This document shows, piece by piece, positions 1 through 9,561 of a DNA stretch of 64,000 bases. The stretch is from Burkholderia cepacia. Its GTDB lineage: Bacteria > Pseudomonadota > Gammaproteobacteria > Burkholderiales > Burkholderiaceae. The stretch covers positions 2,790,001 through 2,854,000 of the forward strand of contig NZ_CP073637.1 in NCBI RefSeq assembly GCF_029962485.1. The letters run 5' to 3'. The notes beneath the pieces are model-generated. The model saw nothing but the letters and a program-made list of their open reading frames with translations. It was not told the origin of the DNA and made no database searches. Within the stretch, counting starts at the first letter, position 1. Each line of letters opens with the position of its first letter. The position numbers were made by a program, and so were the translations under genes.

Positions 1-1197
1 ACGATCGTGTCGTCGTTCGAGGCCGTCGGCGAATTCACCGCGGGCCGGATGTCGCAGGAAGATTTCGAAGGGGTCGAGAAAAACGCGTGCCCGACGTCGG
101 GGTCGTGCGGCGGCATGTACACCGCGAACACGATGAGCTCGTCGTTCGAGGCGCTCGGGATGTCGCTGCTGTATTCGTCGACGATGGCGAACCCCGACCA
201 GGAGAAGGTCGATTCGGCCGCCGAATCGGCGCGCGTGCTCGTCGAGGCCGTGAAGCGCGACCTGAAGCCGCGCGACATCATCACGAAGGAAGCGATCGAG
301 AATGCGGTGTCGGTGATCATGGCGACCGGCGGCTCGACCAATGCGGTGCTGCACTATCTCGCGATCGCGCACGCGGCCGAGGTCGACTGGACGATCGACG
401 ACTTCGAGCGCATCCGCAAGCGCGTGCCGGTGATCTGCGACCTGAAGCCGTCCGGGAAGTATGTCGCGACCGATCTGCACCAGGCCGGCGGGATTCCGCA
501 GGTGCTGAAGATCCTGCTCGATGCGGGGCTGCTGCACGGCGACTGCATGACGATCACGGGCCGCACGATCGCCGACGAACTGAAGGACGTGCCGAGCGTG
601 CCGCGCGCCGACCAGGACGTGATCTACCCGATCGACCGCGCGCTGTACAAGGAAGGCCACCTGGCGATCCTGAAGGGCAATCTCGCGGAAGACGGCGCGG
701 TCGCGAAGATCACCGGCCTGAAGAACCCGGTGATCACGGGCCCAGCCCGCGTGTTCGACGACGAACAGAGCGCGATGGATGCGATCCTCGGCGACCGGAT
801 CCGTGCCGGCGACATCCTCGTGCTGCGCTATCTCGGCCCGCAGGGCGGCCCCGGCATGCCCGAAATGCTCGCGCCGACGTCCGCGATCATCGGCAAGGGG
901 CTCGGCGAATCGGTCGGCTTCATCACGGACGGCCGCTTCTCGGGCGGCACCTGGGGCATGGTGGTCGGCCACGTCGCGCCGGAGGCGTTCGTCGGCGGCA
1001 CGATCGCGCTCGTGCAGGAAGGTGACTCGATCACGATCGACGCGCACCGGCTGCTGCTGGAGCTGAATGTCGACGACGCGGAACTCGCGCGCCGCCGCGC
1101 CGCGTGGCAACAGCCGGCGCCGCGCTACACGCGCGGCGTGCTCGCGAAATTCGCCGCGCTGGCCCAGCCGGCGAACAAGGGGGCCGTCACCGGTTGA
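1..1197 (+). CDS. ilvD: dihydroxy-acid dehydratase, 5'-truncated by window edge
   Basis: This is the C-terminal two thirds of dihydroxy-acid dehydratase. The enzyme dehydrates 2,3-dihydroxy-3-methylvalerate and 2,3-dihydroxyisovalerate in isoleucine and valine synthesis in the cytoplasm. The open frame runs in from the window edge with no credible start (the first GTG, at 7, is internal), so the true start lies upstream. The family block [20 protein letters not shown] carries an iron-sulfur cysteine. A near-C-terminal block, [19 protein letters not shown], holds the serine used as general base. The C-terminus is complete and in good agreement with the family. The next gene starts 126 bp downstream with its own promoter-like sequence. 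Confidence 0.95.
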   Translation, partial: TIVSSFEAVGEFTAGRMSQEDFEGVEKNACPTSGSCGGMYTANTMSSSFEALGMSLLYSSTMANPDQEKVDSAAESARVLVEAVKRDLKPRDIITKEAIENAVSVIMATGGSTNAVLHYLAIAHAAEVDWTIDDFERIRKRVPVICDLKPSGKYVATDLHQAGGIPQVLKILLDAGLLHGDCMTITGRTIADELKDVPSVPRADQDVIYPIDRALYKEGHLAILKGNLAEDGAVAKITGLKNPVITGPARVFDDEQSAMDAILGDRIRAGDILVLRYLGPQGGPGMPEMLAPTSAIIGKGLGESVGFITDGRFSGGTWGMVVGHVAPEAFVGGTIALVQEGDSITIDAHRLLLELNVDDAELARRRAAWQQPAPRYTRGVLAKFAALAQPANKGAVTG

Positions 1198-1274
1198 GGG
1201 CAGCCCGCCTTAACATGCGACCCCAATAGACATGGCCGCGGGGAAACGCGCAAAACGCGCTTTCCCTTTGCTTT

Positions 1275-1280
1275 TATAAT
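1275..1280 (+). promoter_or_regulatory. candidate -10 box of the cytochrome c gene
   Basis: A perfect TATAAT lies 43 bp before the cytochrome c start in otherwise GC-rich DNA. The matching -35 position (about 1252-1257) is poor, so assignment rests mainly on the -10 element and its placement between two plus-strand genes. Confidence 0.4.
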
Positions 1281-1323
1281 GCGCGGACCATGAAGCCGGC
1301 CGTCCCCGCCGGCGGAGAACCGC

Positions 1324-1650
1324 ATGAAACAGACGATATTGCGCGCGCTGCTCGTGACGCTGCTGACCGGCAGCGCGGTGGCCGCGCGTGCCGACCAGGC
1401 CGACGGGCTCACGCTGGCGCAGCGCAAGAACTGCATGGCCTGCCACGCAGTAACCAAGCCGCTGATGGGCCCGTCGTTCCGCGACATCGCCGGCAAGTAT
1501 GCGGCGCGCGGCGACGCCGTCGACTACCTGGCCCAATCGATCGTGAAAGGCAGCGTCGGCGTATGGGGCAACGTGCCGATGCCCGCCAATACGCAACTGA
1601 CGAACACCGAAGCCCATACGCTCGCGCAATGGGTGCTGTCGCTGCGCTGA
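1324..1650 (+). CDS. small class I c-type cytochrome, exported
   Basis: This is a 108-residue c-type cytochrome that would carry electrons in the periplasm. Residues 1-23 form a Sec signal peptide ending ARA, followed by a single heme-attachment site CMACH (Cys37, Cys40, His41). A likely distal methionine ligand, Met86, lies in the WGNVPMP block. Size and layout match the c551/c552 group (cytochrome c family, PF00034 or PF13442). A GGAG ribosome site precedes the ATG. It is a single-gene unit between ilvD and a convergent minus-strand gene. Its electron donor and acceptor cannot be told from the sequence. Confidence 0.88.
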   Translation: MKQTILRALLVTLLTGSAVAARADQADGLTLAQRKNCMACHAVTKPLMGPSFRDIAGKYAARGDAVDYLAQSIVKGSVGVWGNVPMPANTQLTNTEAHTLAQWVLSLR

Positions 1651-1793
1651 ACCGGATGCCCCGGACGGCGATCGCCGTTGCGCCGGGCGCTGCCGACAGG
1701 CGGGCCTGTACCGGCTGACCGGCGCCCTGACGGCCGCGTCACCGGTACCGACTGGAACCGCACCCTCTTTTCCGCCACGGATCGACCGTGCGC

Positions 1794-2540
1794 TCAGCCG
1801 GAGTGACTGGTGCGGCGGCGCGCGATCTCTTCATCGACCGCGTCGCGGACCCAATCCATCACCTCGGTTTCCAACGCGAGCGCCACCTCGCGCGTAACCT
1901 GGCCGACGAGCCAGGCCGAATGCTCATGCAGCGCGTCGCGGCAGCGTGCCTCGATCGCGTCGCGGCCGGCTCCGGTCAGATAGTTCGTCAGCCGATTGCG
2001 CAGGCGCTCGGCGATATGCTGCGCGTCCTCCGGCGTCAGCCCCGCGGCAGCCGCTACATCCGGCTGCGGCGCCACGGCCGGTACGACCGCCTCCGGCAGC
2101 ACGGTTTCAGGTGCCTGCCCGGCCGCTTCGTGCGCCATCGCGGCAGACACGTGCCGCGGCACGGCGTCGTGTACCAGCGACGACTGCAGCGGCGCATTCA
2201 TCACCACCGCATCTTCGGCGACCACGTGCTCCGCGGCGCCCGGTTCGGCCGGCGCATCGGTCTCGCCCATCGCGGCCGCCTCGGCGGTCGCCACGTCGCC
2301 CGGCAGCTCGATCGCCGGCACGTGCGGCGTCGGCACCGGCTCGACGATGACGGCTTCGGGGTCGGCCCCGGTTTTCATGGAATCACCTGACGCGATCACG
2401 TCGGTGAGCACCGGAATCGCCGCGCGGTCATGCGACTGCGGCTGCGGTGCGTCGGGCGCGGACGCGCGCGCCGGCACCGGCTTGCCCGGCACCAGCACGT
2501 CGGTAAGCGTCGGGATCGAGGATGAATCGGCTTCTGTCAC
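1794..2540 (-). CDS. DUF2486 family protein, function unknown
   Basis: This 248-residue protein resembles the Burkholderiaceae DUF2486 family found beside holC. It starts at GTG with a GGAG ribosome site. There is no signal peptide or membrane segment. The N-terminal half is Ala/Pro/Asp-rich and looks disordered. It holds two copies of a short motif, IPTLTDVL (residues 9-16) and IPVLTDVI (42-49). The C-terminal 95 residues look alpha-helical and charged. It lies 25 bp downstream of holC on the same strand and is probably in the pepA-holC transcription unit. Function is not known. A role with the DNA polymerase III chi subunit is only guilt by association. Confidence 0.75.
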   Translation of the reverse strand: MTEADSSSIPTLTDVLVPGKPVPARASAPDAPQPQSHDRAAIPVLTDVIASGDSMKTGADPEAVIVEPVPTPHVPAIELPGDVATAEAAAMGETDAPAEPGAAEHVVAEDAVVMNAPLQSSLVHDAVPRHVSAAMAHEAAGQAPETVLPEAVVPAVAPQPDVAAAAGLTPEDAQHIAERLRNRLTNYLTGAGRDAIEARCRDALHEHSAWLVGQVTREVALALETEVMDWVRDAVDEEIARRRTSHSG

Positions 2541-2565
2541 GGCAACACTCCGTCGACGGTTGCGG

Positions 2566-2982
2566 TTAGCTGCCCTGCTTGTAGTTGTTCAGCGCGTATC
2601 CGCGGTCGCGGTAGAACCGGTAGCGGTCGCGGCCCGCGGCCAGTTCGTCCGGCGCGTTGCCGACCACTTCGAGCAGGCGCTCGAAGCGGGCGAACTGCGC
2701 GGGCACGGCCGCGCCGAGGTTCAGCAGCACATGGTGATGCGGCGCGCGGTCGAGATCGGCGGCCAGCACGATCGGCGTGCCGGCTGCGTGCTCGCTGTCG
2801 ACGCTGCAATGCGGGATGAAATCGAGCGGCGAGAACGTCCAGAGCTGCTCGTCGAGCGCGCGCAGGCGCGCGGGCTCGGCGAGCACGACGACCGGCTGCC
2901 CGGCCTGGTAGGCCTTGCGCAGCAGCCGGCACGCGTACGCGAGCGAATCGCCGACGTTCGAGTGGAAATCGATCCGCGTCAT
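2566..2982 (-). CDS. holC: DNA polymerase III subunit chi
   Basis: This 138-residue protein matches HolC, the chi subunit of the polymerase III clamp-loader complex. HolC links psi/clamp loader to single-stranded DNA-binding protein at the replication fork. The start MTRIDFHSNVGDSLAYACRL, the VVVLAEP block and the LWTFSPLDFIPHC block are the family landmarks. Length is close to the usual 140-150 residues. It sits 34 bp downstream of pepA on the same strand. This order is common in proteobacteria and suggests co-transcription. Confidence 0.92.
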   Translation of the reverse strand: MTRIDFHSNVGDSLAYACRLLRKAYQAGQPVVVLAEPARLRALDEQLWTFSPLDFIPHCSVDSEHAAGTPIVLAADLDRAPHHHVLLNLGAAVPAQFARFERLLEVVGNAPDELAAGRDRYRFYRDRGYALNNYKQGS

Positions 2983-3016
2983 TGCCCGCGTACCCGCATC
3001 GTCGTCAACCCCACCA

Positions 3017-4528
3017 TCACTGGCCGGCGCGGTCGATCAGGAACTGCGCGAGCAACGGCACCGGACGGCCCGTCGCCCCCTTCGCCGCACCACCCTTCCA
3101 TGCGGTACCCGCGATGTCGAGGTGGGCCCACGGATAGCTCTCGGTGAAGCGCGACAGGAAGCACGCGGCCGTCACGGCGCCGGCCGGACGCCCGCCGATG
3201 TTCGCGAGATCCGCGAAGTTCGACTTCAGCTGGTCCTGGTACTCGTCGTCGAGCGGCATGCGCCATGCCGGGTCGTTCGCCTCGCGCGATGCGTCGAGCA
3301 ACTCGCCCGCGAGCGCGTCGTCGGTCGAGAACAGGCCGCTGTTGTGGCCGCCCAGCGCGATCACGCAGGCGCCCGTCAGCGTCGCGACGTCGATCACCGC
3401 CGCCGGCTTGAAACGCTCGGCATACGTGAGCGCGTCGCACAGGATCAGGCGGCCTTCGGCGTCGGTGTTCAGCACTTCGATCGTCAGGCCCTTCATGCTG
3501 GTGACGATGTCGCCCGGCTTCGTCGCGTTGCCGCCCGGCATGTTTTCGCAGGTCGGCACGATCGCGACGACGTTGATCTTCAGGCCCATCTCGGCGACCG
3601 CACGCATCGTGCCGAGCACCGAACCCGCGCCGCACATGTCGTACTTCATCTCGTCCATGCCCTCGCCCGGCTTCAGCGAGATGCCGCCCGTGTCGAACGT
3701 GATGCCCTTGCCGACCAGCACGACCGGCGCGGCCTTCGCGGCGGCGCCCTGGTAGTGCAGCACGATGAATTGCGGCGGCTCGACCGATGCACGCGCGACC
3801 GACAGGAACGAGCCCATCTTCAGCGCCTGGATCTGCTTGAGCCCGAGGACTTCGGCCTTCAGGCCCCAATCCTTCGCGATCTTCTTCGCGGTGTTGCCGA
3901 GGTAGGTCGGCGTGCAGACGTTGCCGGGCAGGTTGCCGAGATCGCGGGTCAGATCCATGCCGTTCGCGAGCGCGACGGCCTGCTTGACCGCGACCTTCGC
4001 GGCCTTCTCGTCGGCCGGGTCGACGCTGAACACGACACGCTTGAGCGTGTGCGACGCCGGTTCCGGCTTGCTCTTCATCTGCGTGAAGCGGTAGGTCTCG
4101 TTGCGCAGCGCGAGAATCGCGGCACGCACGCCCCAGTCGGAGCTGCGCTCGTCGACCGGCAGTTGCGCGAGCGAGAACGTGACCTGGACCACCTTGGTCG
4201 CCAGCAGCGCGCGCCACGCGGCCGTCACTGCGTCGTTATAGGCTTTCTGATTGAAAGCATCCTGCTTGCCGAGGCCGACGAGCAGCACGCGCGATGCGCC
4301 GATGCCCGACACTTCGTGCAGGAACAGCGTCTTGCCGCGCTTGCCGTCCATGTCGCCGGCCTTCACCACGCGCGAAATCAGTCCCTTGGTGGCCGTGTCG
4401 ATGTCGAGCGCCGCGCCCGAAAGCGTCTGCGCCTCGAAGATGCCGAGCACGATGCAGTCGGATTTCCCGGTCAGGAACCCCTTGGCCTCGCCTTTGCTCC
4501 AATCACAGCCTTTTATGCTAAAGTCCAT
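3017..4528 (-). CDS. pepA: leucyl aminopeptidase (M17)
   Basis: This is a 503-residue cytosolic M17 metallo-aminopeptidase that removes N-terminal residues from peptides. In some bacteria PepA also binds DNA in recombination and regulation. The catalytic C-terminal domain carries [10 protein letters not shown] (residues 273-282) with metal and catalytic residues. It also carries the family signature NTDAEGRL (354-361). The less conserved N-terminal domain occupies residues 1-170. The gene is divergent from lptF, with 122 bp between the two starts, and is followed by holC and the DUF2486 gene in the same direction. Confidence 0.96.
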   Translation of the reverse strand: MDFSIKGCDWSKGEAKGFLTGKSDCIVLGIFEAQTLSGAALDIDTATKGLISRVVKAGDMDGKRGKTLFLHEVSGIGASRVLLVGLGKQDAFNQKAYNDAVTAAWRALLATKVVQVTFSLAQLPVDERSSDWGVRAAILALRNETYRFTQMKSKPEPASHTLKRVVFSVDPADEKAAKVAVKQAVALANGMDLTRDLGNLPGNVCTPTYLGNTAKKIAKDWGLKAEVLGLKQIQALKMGSFLSVARASVEPPQFIVLHYQGAAAKAAPVVLVGKGITFDTGGISLKPGEGMDEMKYDMCGAGSVLGTMRAVAEMGLKINVVAIVPTCENMPGGNATKPGDIVTSMKGLTIEVLNTDAEGRLILCDALTYAERFKPAAVIDVATLTGACVIALGGHNSGLFSTDDALAGELLDASREANDPAWRMPLDDEYQDQLKSNFADLANIGGRPAGAVTAACFLSRFTESYPWAHLDIAGTAWKGGAAKGATGRPVPLLAQFLIDRAGQ

Positions 4529-4650
4529 CGCGCTTGTCCTCGGATAAAATCTGGGCTAAGGATGAAAGCCGCAATTATCCGCTATTTTTCCCTCGGCGGC
4601 GCGAGCGCTCCACCACGCGTGCGCAGCCTCCCGCCCTCTTCTCATCAAGA

Positions 4651-5742
4651 ATGATCTTCGAACGCTCCCTCCAGCGCGAGCTTGCGTATACGGCTGGCGC
4701 CGTGTTCATGGTGCTGCTCACGATCATGCTCACGACGATGATGATCCGCATCGTCGGCTACGCCGCGTCCGGTGAAATCGATCCGCGGGACGTGCTCGTG
4801 CTGATCGGCCTGACCGTGATCGGCTACCTCGCCGTGATGCTCGTCGTCACGCTGTTCGTGTCGATCCTGTTCGTGCTGACCCGGTGGTACCGGGATTCCG
4901 AAATGGTGGTGTGGCTCGCGTCGGGCGTGAGCCTCACGCGCCTCATCAAGCCGATCGGCGTGTTCGCCACGCCGATCATCCTGCTGATTGCCTTCTTCGC
5001 GTTCGTCGGCTGGCCGTGGTCGAACCAGCAAAGCAAGATGATCAAGGCACGCTTTCAGCAGCGCGACGAGATCTCGCTGCTCGCGCCGGGCCAGTTCCGC
5101 GAGTCGGCCGCGAACCACCGCGTGTTCTTCATCGAGAAGATGACGCCCGACCAGAGCAAGGTGCAGAACGTGTTCGTCACGTCGACCGAGAACGGCAAGG
5201 TCAACGTGGTCGTGTCGCAGACGGGTCACACCGAAACGCACGACGGCAGCCGCTTCGTCGTCCTGGAGGACGGCCGCCGCTACGACGGCACGCCCGGCCA
5301 GCCGAACTTCAAGATCATGGAGTTCGAGCGCTACGGCGTGAAGATCACGAGCACGCCGGTCACCAACGTGCCGACCACGAACAGCACGTCGACGCCCGAC
5401 CTGCTGCGCAACCCGACGCGCGACAACCTCGCGGAATTCGCGTGGCGCGCGGGGCTGCCGCTGATCGCGATCAACCTGCTGGTGCTCGGCATCCCGCTGT
5501 CGTACCAGAACCCGCGCCGCAGCCGCACGATCAACCTCGTGATGGCCGTGCTGATCTACCTCACGTACTCGAACCTGCTGAACGTCGTGCAGGCGCAGAT
5601 CGAGCAGGGCAAGATGTCGTTCGGCGTCGGCCTCGTCGGCCTGCACCTCGTCGTCGCGGCGATCGTCGCGGTCATCTTCTGGTTGCGCGTGCGCAATCGT
5701 CCGCTGTTTACACGCGCGCTGTTCGGCCGCTCGGGAGCATGA
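4651..5742 (+). CDS. lptF: LPS export ABC transporter permease LptF
   Basis: This is a 363-residue inner-membrane permease of the Lpt machine, which lifts lipopolysaccharide out of the inner membrane together with LptG and the LptB ATPase. The start MIFERSLQRELAYTAG is the family N-terminus. A longer open frame reaches 4534 but adds only unconserved sequence overlapping the pepA promoter side. Hydrophobic segments near residues 12-40, 50-80 and 95-120 and three near the C-terminus flank a periplasmic domain, which fits the LptF/LptG (YjgP/YjgQ) fold. It ends 3 bp before lptG, so the two are translationally close partners. Confidence 0.95.
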   Translation: MIFERSLQRELAYTAGAVFMVLLTIMLTTMMIRIVGYAASGEIDPRDVLVLIGLTVIGYLAVMLVVTLFVSILFVLTRWYRDSEMVVWLASGVSLTRLIKPIGVFATPIILLIAFFAFVGWPWSNQQSKMIKARFQQRDEISLLAPGQFRESAANHRVFFIEKMTPDQSKVQNVFVTSTENGKVNVVVSQTGHTETHDGSRFVVLEDGRRYDGTPGQPNFKIMEFERYGVKITSTPVTNVPTTNSTSTPDLLRNPTRDNLAEFAWRAGLPLIAINLLVLGIPLSYQNPRRSRTINLVMAVLIYLTYSNLLNVVQAQIEQGKMSFGVGLVGLHLVVAAIVAVIFWLRVRNRPLFTRALFGRSGA

Positions 5743-5745
5743 TCG

Positions 5746-6894
5746 ATGCGGCTCTATGAAAAGTACTTCGCGCGACAGATCTACGTCACGTTCGTCTTCA
5801 TCCTGTTCGCGTTCTCGGGCCTGTTCTTCTTCTTCGACCTGATCAGCGAACTGAATTCGGTCGGGCACGGGAACTACAAGTTCGGCTACGCGGTGCTGCG
5901 CGTCGCACTGCAGACGCCGTCGCGCTTCTACGAGATCATCCCGGTCGCCGCGCTGATCAGCGCGATCTACGTGTTCGCGCAGATGGCCGCGAACTCGGAA
6001 TTCACGATCTTTCGCGTGTCGGGTCTCGCGACCAACCAGGCGCTGCGCTCGCTGCTGAAGATCGGCATACCGCTCGTGATCGTCACCTACCTGATCGGCG
6101 AATTCGTCGGCCCGTACGCCGATCAGTTGTCCGAACGCGTGCGGCTGCAGGCGCTCGGCGCCTCGGTGTCGTCGAACTTCCAGTCGGGCGTGTGGGTGAA
6201 GGACACGCTCGCGGCCCGCGACAACGGCGAGCAGGTCACGCGCTTCGTCAACGTCGGCAGCCTGTCGCCCGACTCGACGATCAGCAACGTGCGCATCTAC
6301 GAATTCGATTCGAAGTTCCAGCTGCAGAACGTGCGGATCGCGCAAACGGGGCGCTACGAGCCGCCCGGCCACTGGCTGCTGAAAGGCGTCACCGAGACCG
6401 AGCTGACGCCGATCAAGCCGATCAGCGGCCAGCCGACCGACGCGCTGAACCCCGTGTACCGGTCGCAACAGGTATCGCTGCCCGAATACCGGCTACGTTC
6501 GGACCTGACGCCACAGATCCTGTCGGTGCTGCTCGTGTCGCCGGAGCGCATGTCGATCATCAACCTGTTCCGCTACATCCAGCACTTGCGCGAGAACCAG
6601 CAGGACACGCAGCGCTACGACATCGCCCTGTGGCGCAAGCTGCTGTATCCGTTCGCCGTGTTCGTGATGCTCGTGCTGTCGCTGCCGTTCGCGTACCTGC
6701 ACACGCGTGCGGGCGTGGTCGGCATGAAGGTGTTCGGCGGCATCATGCTCGGCATGAGCTTCCAGCTCCTCAATACGCTGTTCTCGCACATCGGCACGCT
6801 GAGCGCGTGGCCCGCGCCGCTCACCGCTGCGACCCCGGGGCTGATCTATCTCGCGCTCGGCCTGTTCTCGCTCAAGTGGGTCGACCGGCACTGA
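5746..6894 (+). CDS. lptG: LPS export ABC transporter permease LptG
   Basis: This is a 382-residue partner of LptF in the LptB2FG lipopolysaccharide extractor. The N-terminus MRLYEKYFARQIYVTFVFI and the FDLISEL segment are typical. Three N-terminal and three C-terminal membrane helices flank a periplasmic beta-rich domain (about residues 120-270). The C-terminal helices include RKLLYPFAVFVMLVLSLPFAYLH. The gene starts 3 bp after lptF ends, so this is a two-gene operon. The CbiX gene follows 27 bp later and may be read from the same transcript. Confidence 0.95.
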   Translation: MRLYEKYFARQIYVTFVFILFAFSGLFFFFDLISELNSVGHGNYKFGYAVLRVALQTPSRFYEIIPVAALISAIYVFAQMAANSEFTIFRVSGLATNQALRSLLKIGIPLVIVTYLIGEFVGPYADQLSERVRLQALGASVSSNFQSGVWVKDTLAARDNGEQVTRFVNVGSLSPDSTISNVRIYEFDSKFQLQNVRIAQTGRYEPPGHWLLKGVTETELTPIKPISGQPTDALNPVYRSQQVSLPEYRLRSDLTPQILSVLLVSPERMSIINLFRYIQHLRENQQDTQRYDIALWRKLLYPFAVFVMLVLSLPFAYLHTRAGVVGMKVFGGIMLGMSFQLLNTLFSHIGTLSAWPAPLTAATPGLIYLALGLFSLKWVDRH

Positions 6895-6921
6895 GCGCTG
6901 CGTCATGACGGAGGCTTCGAC

Positions 6922-7305
6922 ATGAGTTCGCACGGCATCGTCCTGTTCGGCCACGGCGCCCGCGATCCGCGCTGGGCCGAGCCGTTCGAGCGGCTCGCCA
7001 CGCGGCTGCGCGGCGCCGGCTCCCCTGCCCCGCACGTGTCGCTCGCGTTCCTCGAACTGATGACGCCGTCGCTCGCCGACGCGGTGGCCGCGCAGGTCGC
7101 CGCCGGCTGCACGCGCATCACCGTCGTGCCCGTGTTCTTCGGCCAGGGCGGCCATGTCCGCCGCGACCTGCCGCAGCTCGTCGATGCATGCCGCGCCGCG
7201 CATCCCGCGGTCGAGATCCGCTGCGCGACGGCCGTCGGCGAAGACGACGGCGTGCTCGACGCGATCGCCCGCTACTGCATCGACCAGCTCGGCAGCGACG
7301 CGTAA
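6922..7305 (+). CDS. CbiX/SirB-family sirohydrochlorin chelatase
   Basis: This 127-residue protein is a single-domain CbiX-type class II chelatase, which inserts a metal into sirohydrochlorin. The N-terminal VLFGHGARDPRWAEPF has the conserved His-Gly pair. A second metal-binding stretch, VPVFFGQGGHVRRDLP, supplies another His. Together with the convergent cobA-type methyltransferase next door it could supply siroheme for sulfite reductase, with Fe as the metal. The same family also makes Co-sirohydrochlorin for cobalamin, so the metal is not settled by sequence. No precorrin-2 dehydrogenase is in the window. Confidence 0.8.
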   Translation: MSSHGIVLFGHGARDPRWAEPFERLATRLRGAGSPAPHVSLAFLELMTPSLADAVAAQVAAGCTRITVVPVFFGQGGHVRRDLPQLVDACRAAHPAVEIRCATAVGEDDGVLDAIARYCIDQLGSDA

Positions 7306-7330
7306 GCCACGTACTCCCCGCACACAAAGA

Positions 7331-7358
7331 AAAAGCGCTGGCATCTGCCAGCGCTTTT
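7331..7358. terminator. bidirectional rho-independent terminator
   Basis: A 13-bp perfect stem (AAAAGCGCTGGCA with TGCCAGCGCTTTT) with a 2-nt loop lies between the convergent chelatase and cobA genes. It has a U-rich tail on both strands. Confidence 0.85.
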
Positions 7359-7386
7359 GTCGTTTCGGACTGCGGTCGAGCCGCCC

Positions 7387-8136
7387 TCAGGCGGCATTGC
7401 GCATCGGGTCCCCCGCTTTCGCCTGCCGTGCGCGCTCGGCGAACGCATCGCCGATCATCAGCAGGCTCGGTTCCGCGGGATCGAGCCACGCCTGCGCGTC
7501 GCCCGCCGCCATCTGCGCAAGCGTCAGCGTCAGCGAGCGCTCGCGCGCGGTGCTGCACGCCTCGACGATCGCGACGGGCGTCGCCGGCGCACGGCCGGCG
7601 TCGATCAGTTCCTGCGCGATGCCGGGCGCGCTGTCGCGGCCCATGTAGTAGACGATCGAATCGGCGCGCGCGGCTTCGCGGATCTCGTCGCTGCCCGGCG
7701 CACGGCTGTGCGTCGCGAACGCGACGCTGCGCGACACGCCGCGCAACGTCAGCGACCGCTTCAGCGTCGCCGCACCGGCCAGCGCCGCGGTGATGCCCGG
7801 CACGACCTCGTAGTCGATGCCGGCCGCTTCCAGCGCGCGCATCTCCTCTTCGGCGCGACCGAACAGCATCGGGTCACCGCCCTTCAGCCGCACGACGCAC
7901 GCGTGTTCGCGCGCCGCATCGACGATCTGCTTGTTGATGAAATGCTGCGCGGTCGAACGCTGCCCGCAGCGCTTGCCGACCGCGATCCGGCGCGCATTCG
8001 GCGCGTAGTCGAGCATCGCGGGCTCAACGAGCGCGTCGTGCAGCACGACGTCGGCCTGCGCGAGCAGGCGCGCGCCGCGCACCGTGATGAGGTCCGCCGC
8101 GCCCGGCCCTGCTCCGATCAGATACACCTTGCCCAT
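7387..8136 (-). CDS. cobA: uroporphyrinogen-III C-methyltransferase (SUMT)
   Basis: This is a 249-residue S-adenosylmethionine-dependent methylase that makes precorrin-2 from uroporphyrinogen III, the branch step to siroheme and cobalamin. Landmarks are MGKVYLIGAGPGAADLITV, LKGGDPMLFGRAEEE and YEVVPGITAALAGA. Only the methylase domain is present, so this is not the three-function CysG. It is the last gene of the sulfate-assimilation run, 86 bp after cysN, which fits siroheme supply for CysI. The frame stays open upstream to 8817, but the family start is the ATG at 8136. Confidence 0.93.
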   Translation of the reverse strand: MGKVYLIGAGPGAADLITVRGARLLAQADVVLHDALVEPAMLDYAPNARRIAVGKRCGQRSTAQHFINKQIVDAAREHACVVRLKGGDPMLFGRAEEEMRALEAAGIDYEVVPGITAALAGAATLKRSLTLRGVSRSVAFATHSRAPGSDEIREAARADSIVYYMGRDSAPGIAQELIDAGRAPATPVAIVEACSTARERSLTLTLAQMAAGDAQAWLDPAEPSLLMIGDAFAERARQAKAGDPMRNAA

Positions 8137-8222
8137 GTTTGTCGCTTCGCTTCGTCCGTGCGGACGTTTGCGTACGGCCCGCGCCGCCGTGTGGCGGCGC
8201 GGTTTGCCGCGCAGATTGACGA

Positions 8223-9539
8223 TTACGCCGAGAACGCCCGGATCATGCCCGCGGCGACCGTGTGGTGCGTCGCTTCGTCGATCAGCACGAACGCGCCCGT
8301 GCCCGGATGCGCATCGTACGTATCGCAGACGATCGGCTTCTGCAGCGTCAGCGCGACGCGGCCGATGTCGTTCATCTTCAGGTCGTGGCGGTCGGTCGCG
8401 TGCGACAGCGTATGCACGTCGAGCACCTGCTTGACCGCGCCGATCTTCGCGAACACCGTGCTCGTGGTCTGCTTCAGCAGGTACTTGCGCTGCGGCGACA
8501 GCGGCGTCTCGTCGAACCAGCACAGGTCGGCCTCGAGCTTCTTGGCCGGCTCGACCGGCTCGGCGGTCGTGACGAACATGTCGCCGCGCGACACGTCGAC
8601 ATCTTCCTCGAGACGAATCGTCACCGTCTGGCCCGCGAACGCGTGCGCGACCGACGCGGTGCCGCCCGGCACCGGCGCGACGATCTCGGCGACCGTTGCC
8701 GTGCGGTTCGACGGCAGCACGACGATTTCGTCGCCAACCTTCACTTCGCCCGACTCGATCCGGCCCATGTAGCCGCGGAAATCGTCGGCCGAGCTGCCGT
8801 CCTGGCGCGCGACCCACTGCACCGGGAAGCGCAACGCGTCATGCGCCTGCGTCTCGACCGGCAGCGATTCGAGCACGTCGAGCAACGGCTCGCCCGCGTA
8901 CCACGGCATGCGCTCGCTCGCGCCGACGATGTTGTCGCCCTTGAGCGCCGACACCGGCACGAAGCGCACGTCGGTCAGGCCGAGCTGCTTCGCGAGCGTG
9001 ACGTACGCGTCGCGGATCTCGTTGAAGCGCGCTTCGCTGTAGTCGACGAGGTCCATCTTGTTGATCGCGACGATCACGTGCTGCAGGCCGAGCAGCTTGA
9101 CGATCGCGCTGTGGCGCTTGGTTTGCGGCAGCAGTTGCACGACGCCGTTCTCGACCGTGATGCGCGTCGCATCGATCAGGACGATCGCCGCGTGCGCGGT
9201 CGACGCGCCCGTCACCATGTTGCGTGTGTACTGCTCGTGGCCCGGCGTATCGGCGATGATGAACTTGCGCTTCGCGGTCGCGAAGTAGCGGTACGCGACG
9301 TCGATCGTGATGCCCTGCTCGCGCTCGGCTTCGAGGCCGTCGGTCAGCAGCGCGAGGTCGAGCTCGTCGCCGACCGTGCGCTTGTTCTTCGCGCGCGACA
9401 GCGCGGACAGCTGGTCGGACAGCACGGCCTTGCTGTCGTACAGCAGGCGGCCGATCAGCGTGCTCTTGCCGTCGTCGACGCTGCCTGCGGTGATGAAGCG
9501 CAGCACGCCGAGGTCTTCGGTGTTCTCGATGATGCTCAT
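8223..9539 (-). CDS. cysN: sulfate adenylyltransferase subunit 1 (GTPase)
   Basis: This is the 438-residue GTP-hydrolysing subunit that drives formation of adenosine 5'-phosphosulfate from ATP and sulfate with CysD. The P-loop GSVDDGKST is at residues 19-27. DTPGHEQYTRNM and NKMDLV are the G3 and G4 boxes. Elongation-factor-like beta-barrel domains follow. There is no C-terminal APS kinase extension and no cysC in the run. This agrees with a CysH that appears to use APS directly. The start is 22 bp after cysD. Confidence 0.96.
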   Translation of the reverse strand: MSIIENTEDLGVLRFITAGSVDDGKSTLIGRLLYDSKAVLSDQLSALSRAKNKRTVGDELDLALLTDGLEAEREQGITIDVAYRYFATAKRKFIIADTPGHEQYTRNMVTGASTAHAAIVLIDATRITVENGVVQLLPQTKRHSAIVKLLGLQHVIVAINKMDLVDYSEARFNEIRDAYVTLAKQLGLTDVRFVPVSALKGDNIVGASERMPWYAGEPLLDVLESLPVETQAHDALRFPVQWVARQDGSSADDFRGYMGRIESGEVKVGDEIVVLPSNRTATVAEIVAPVPGGTASVAHAFAGQTVTIRLEEDVDVSRGDMFVTTAEPVEPAKKLEADLCWFDETPLSPQRKYLLKQTTSTVFAKIGAVKQVLDVHTLSHATDRHDLKMNDIGRVALTLQKPIVCDTYDAHPGTGAFVLIDEATHHTVAAGMIRAFSA

Positions 9540-9561
9540 GATGTGAATGTCCTCGTGTGCT

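Noticed and set aside
2996..4654. Long plus-strand frames through pepA and lptF region (e.g. 2915-4654)
   Set aside because: They are antisense or shifted shadows of pepA and lptF. GC-rich DNA keeps such frames open and they are low-complexity (Arg/Ala rich).
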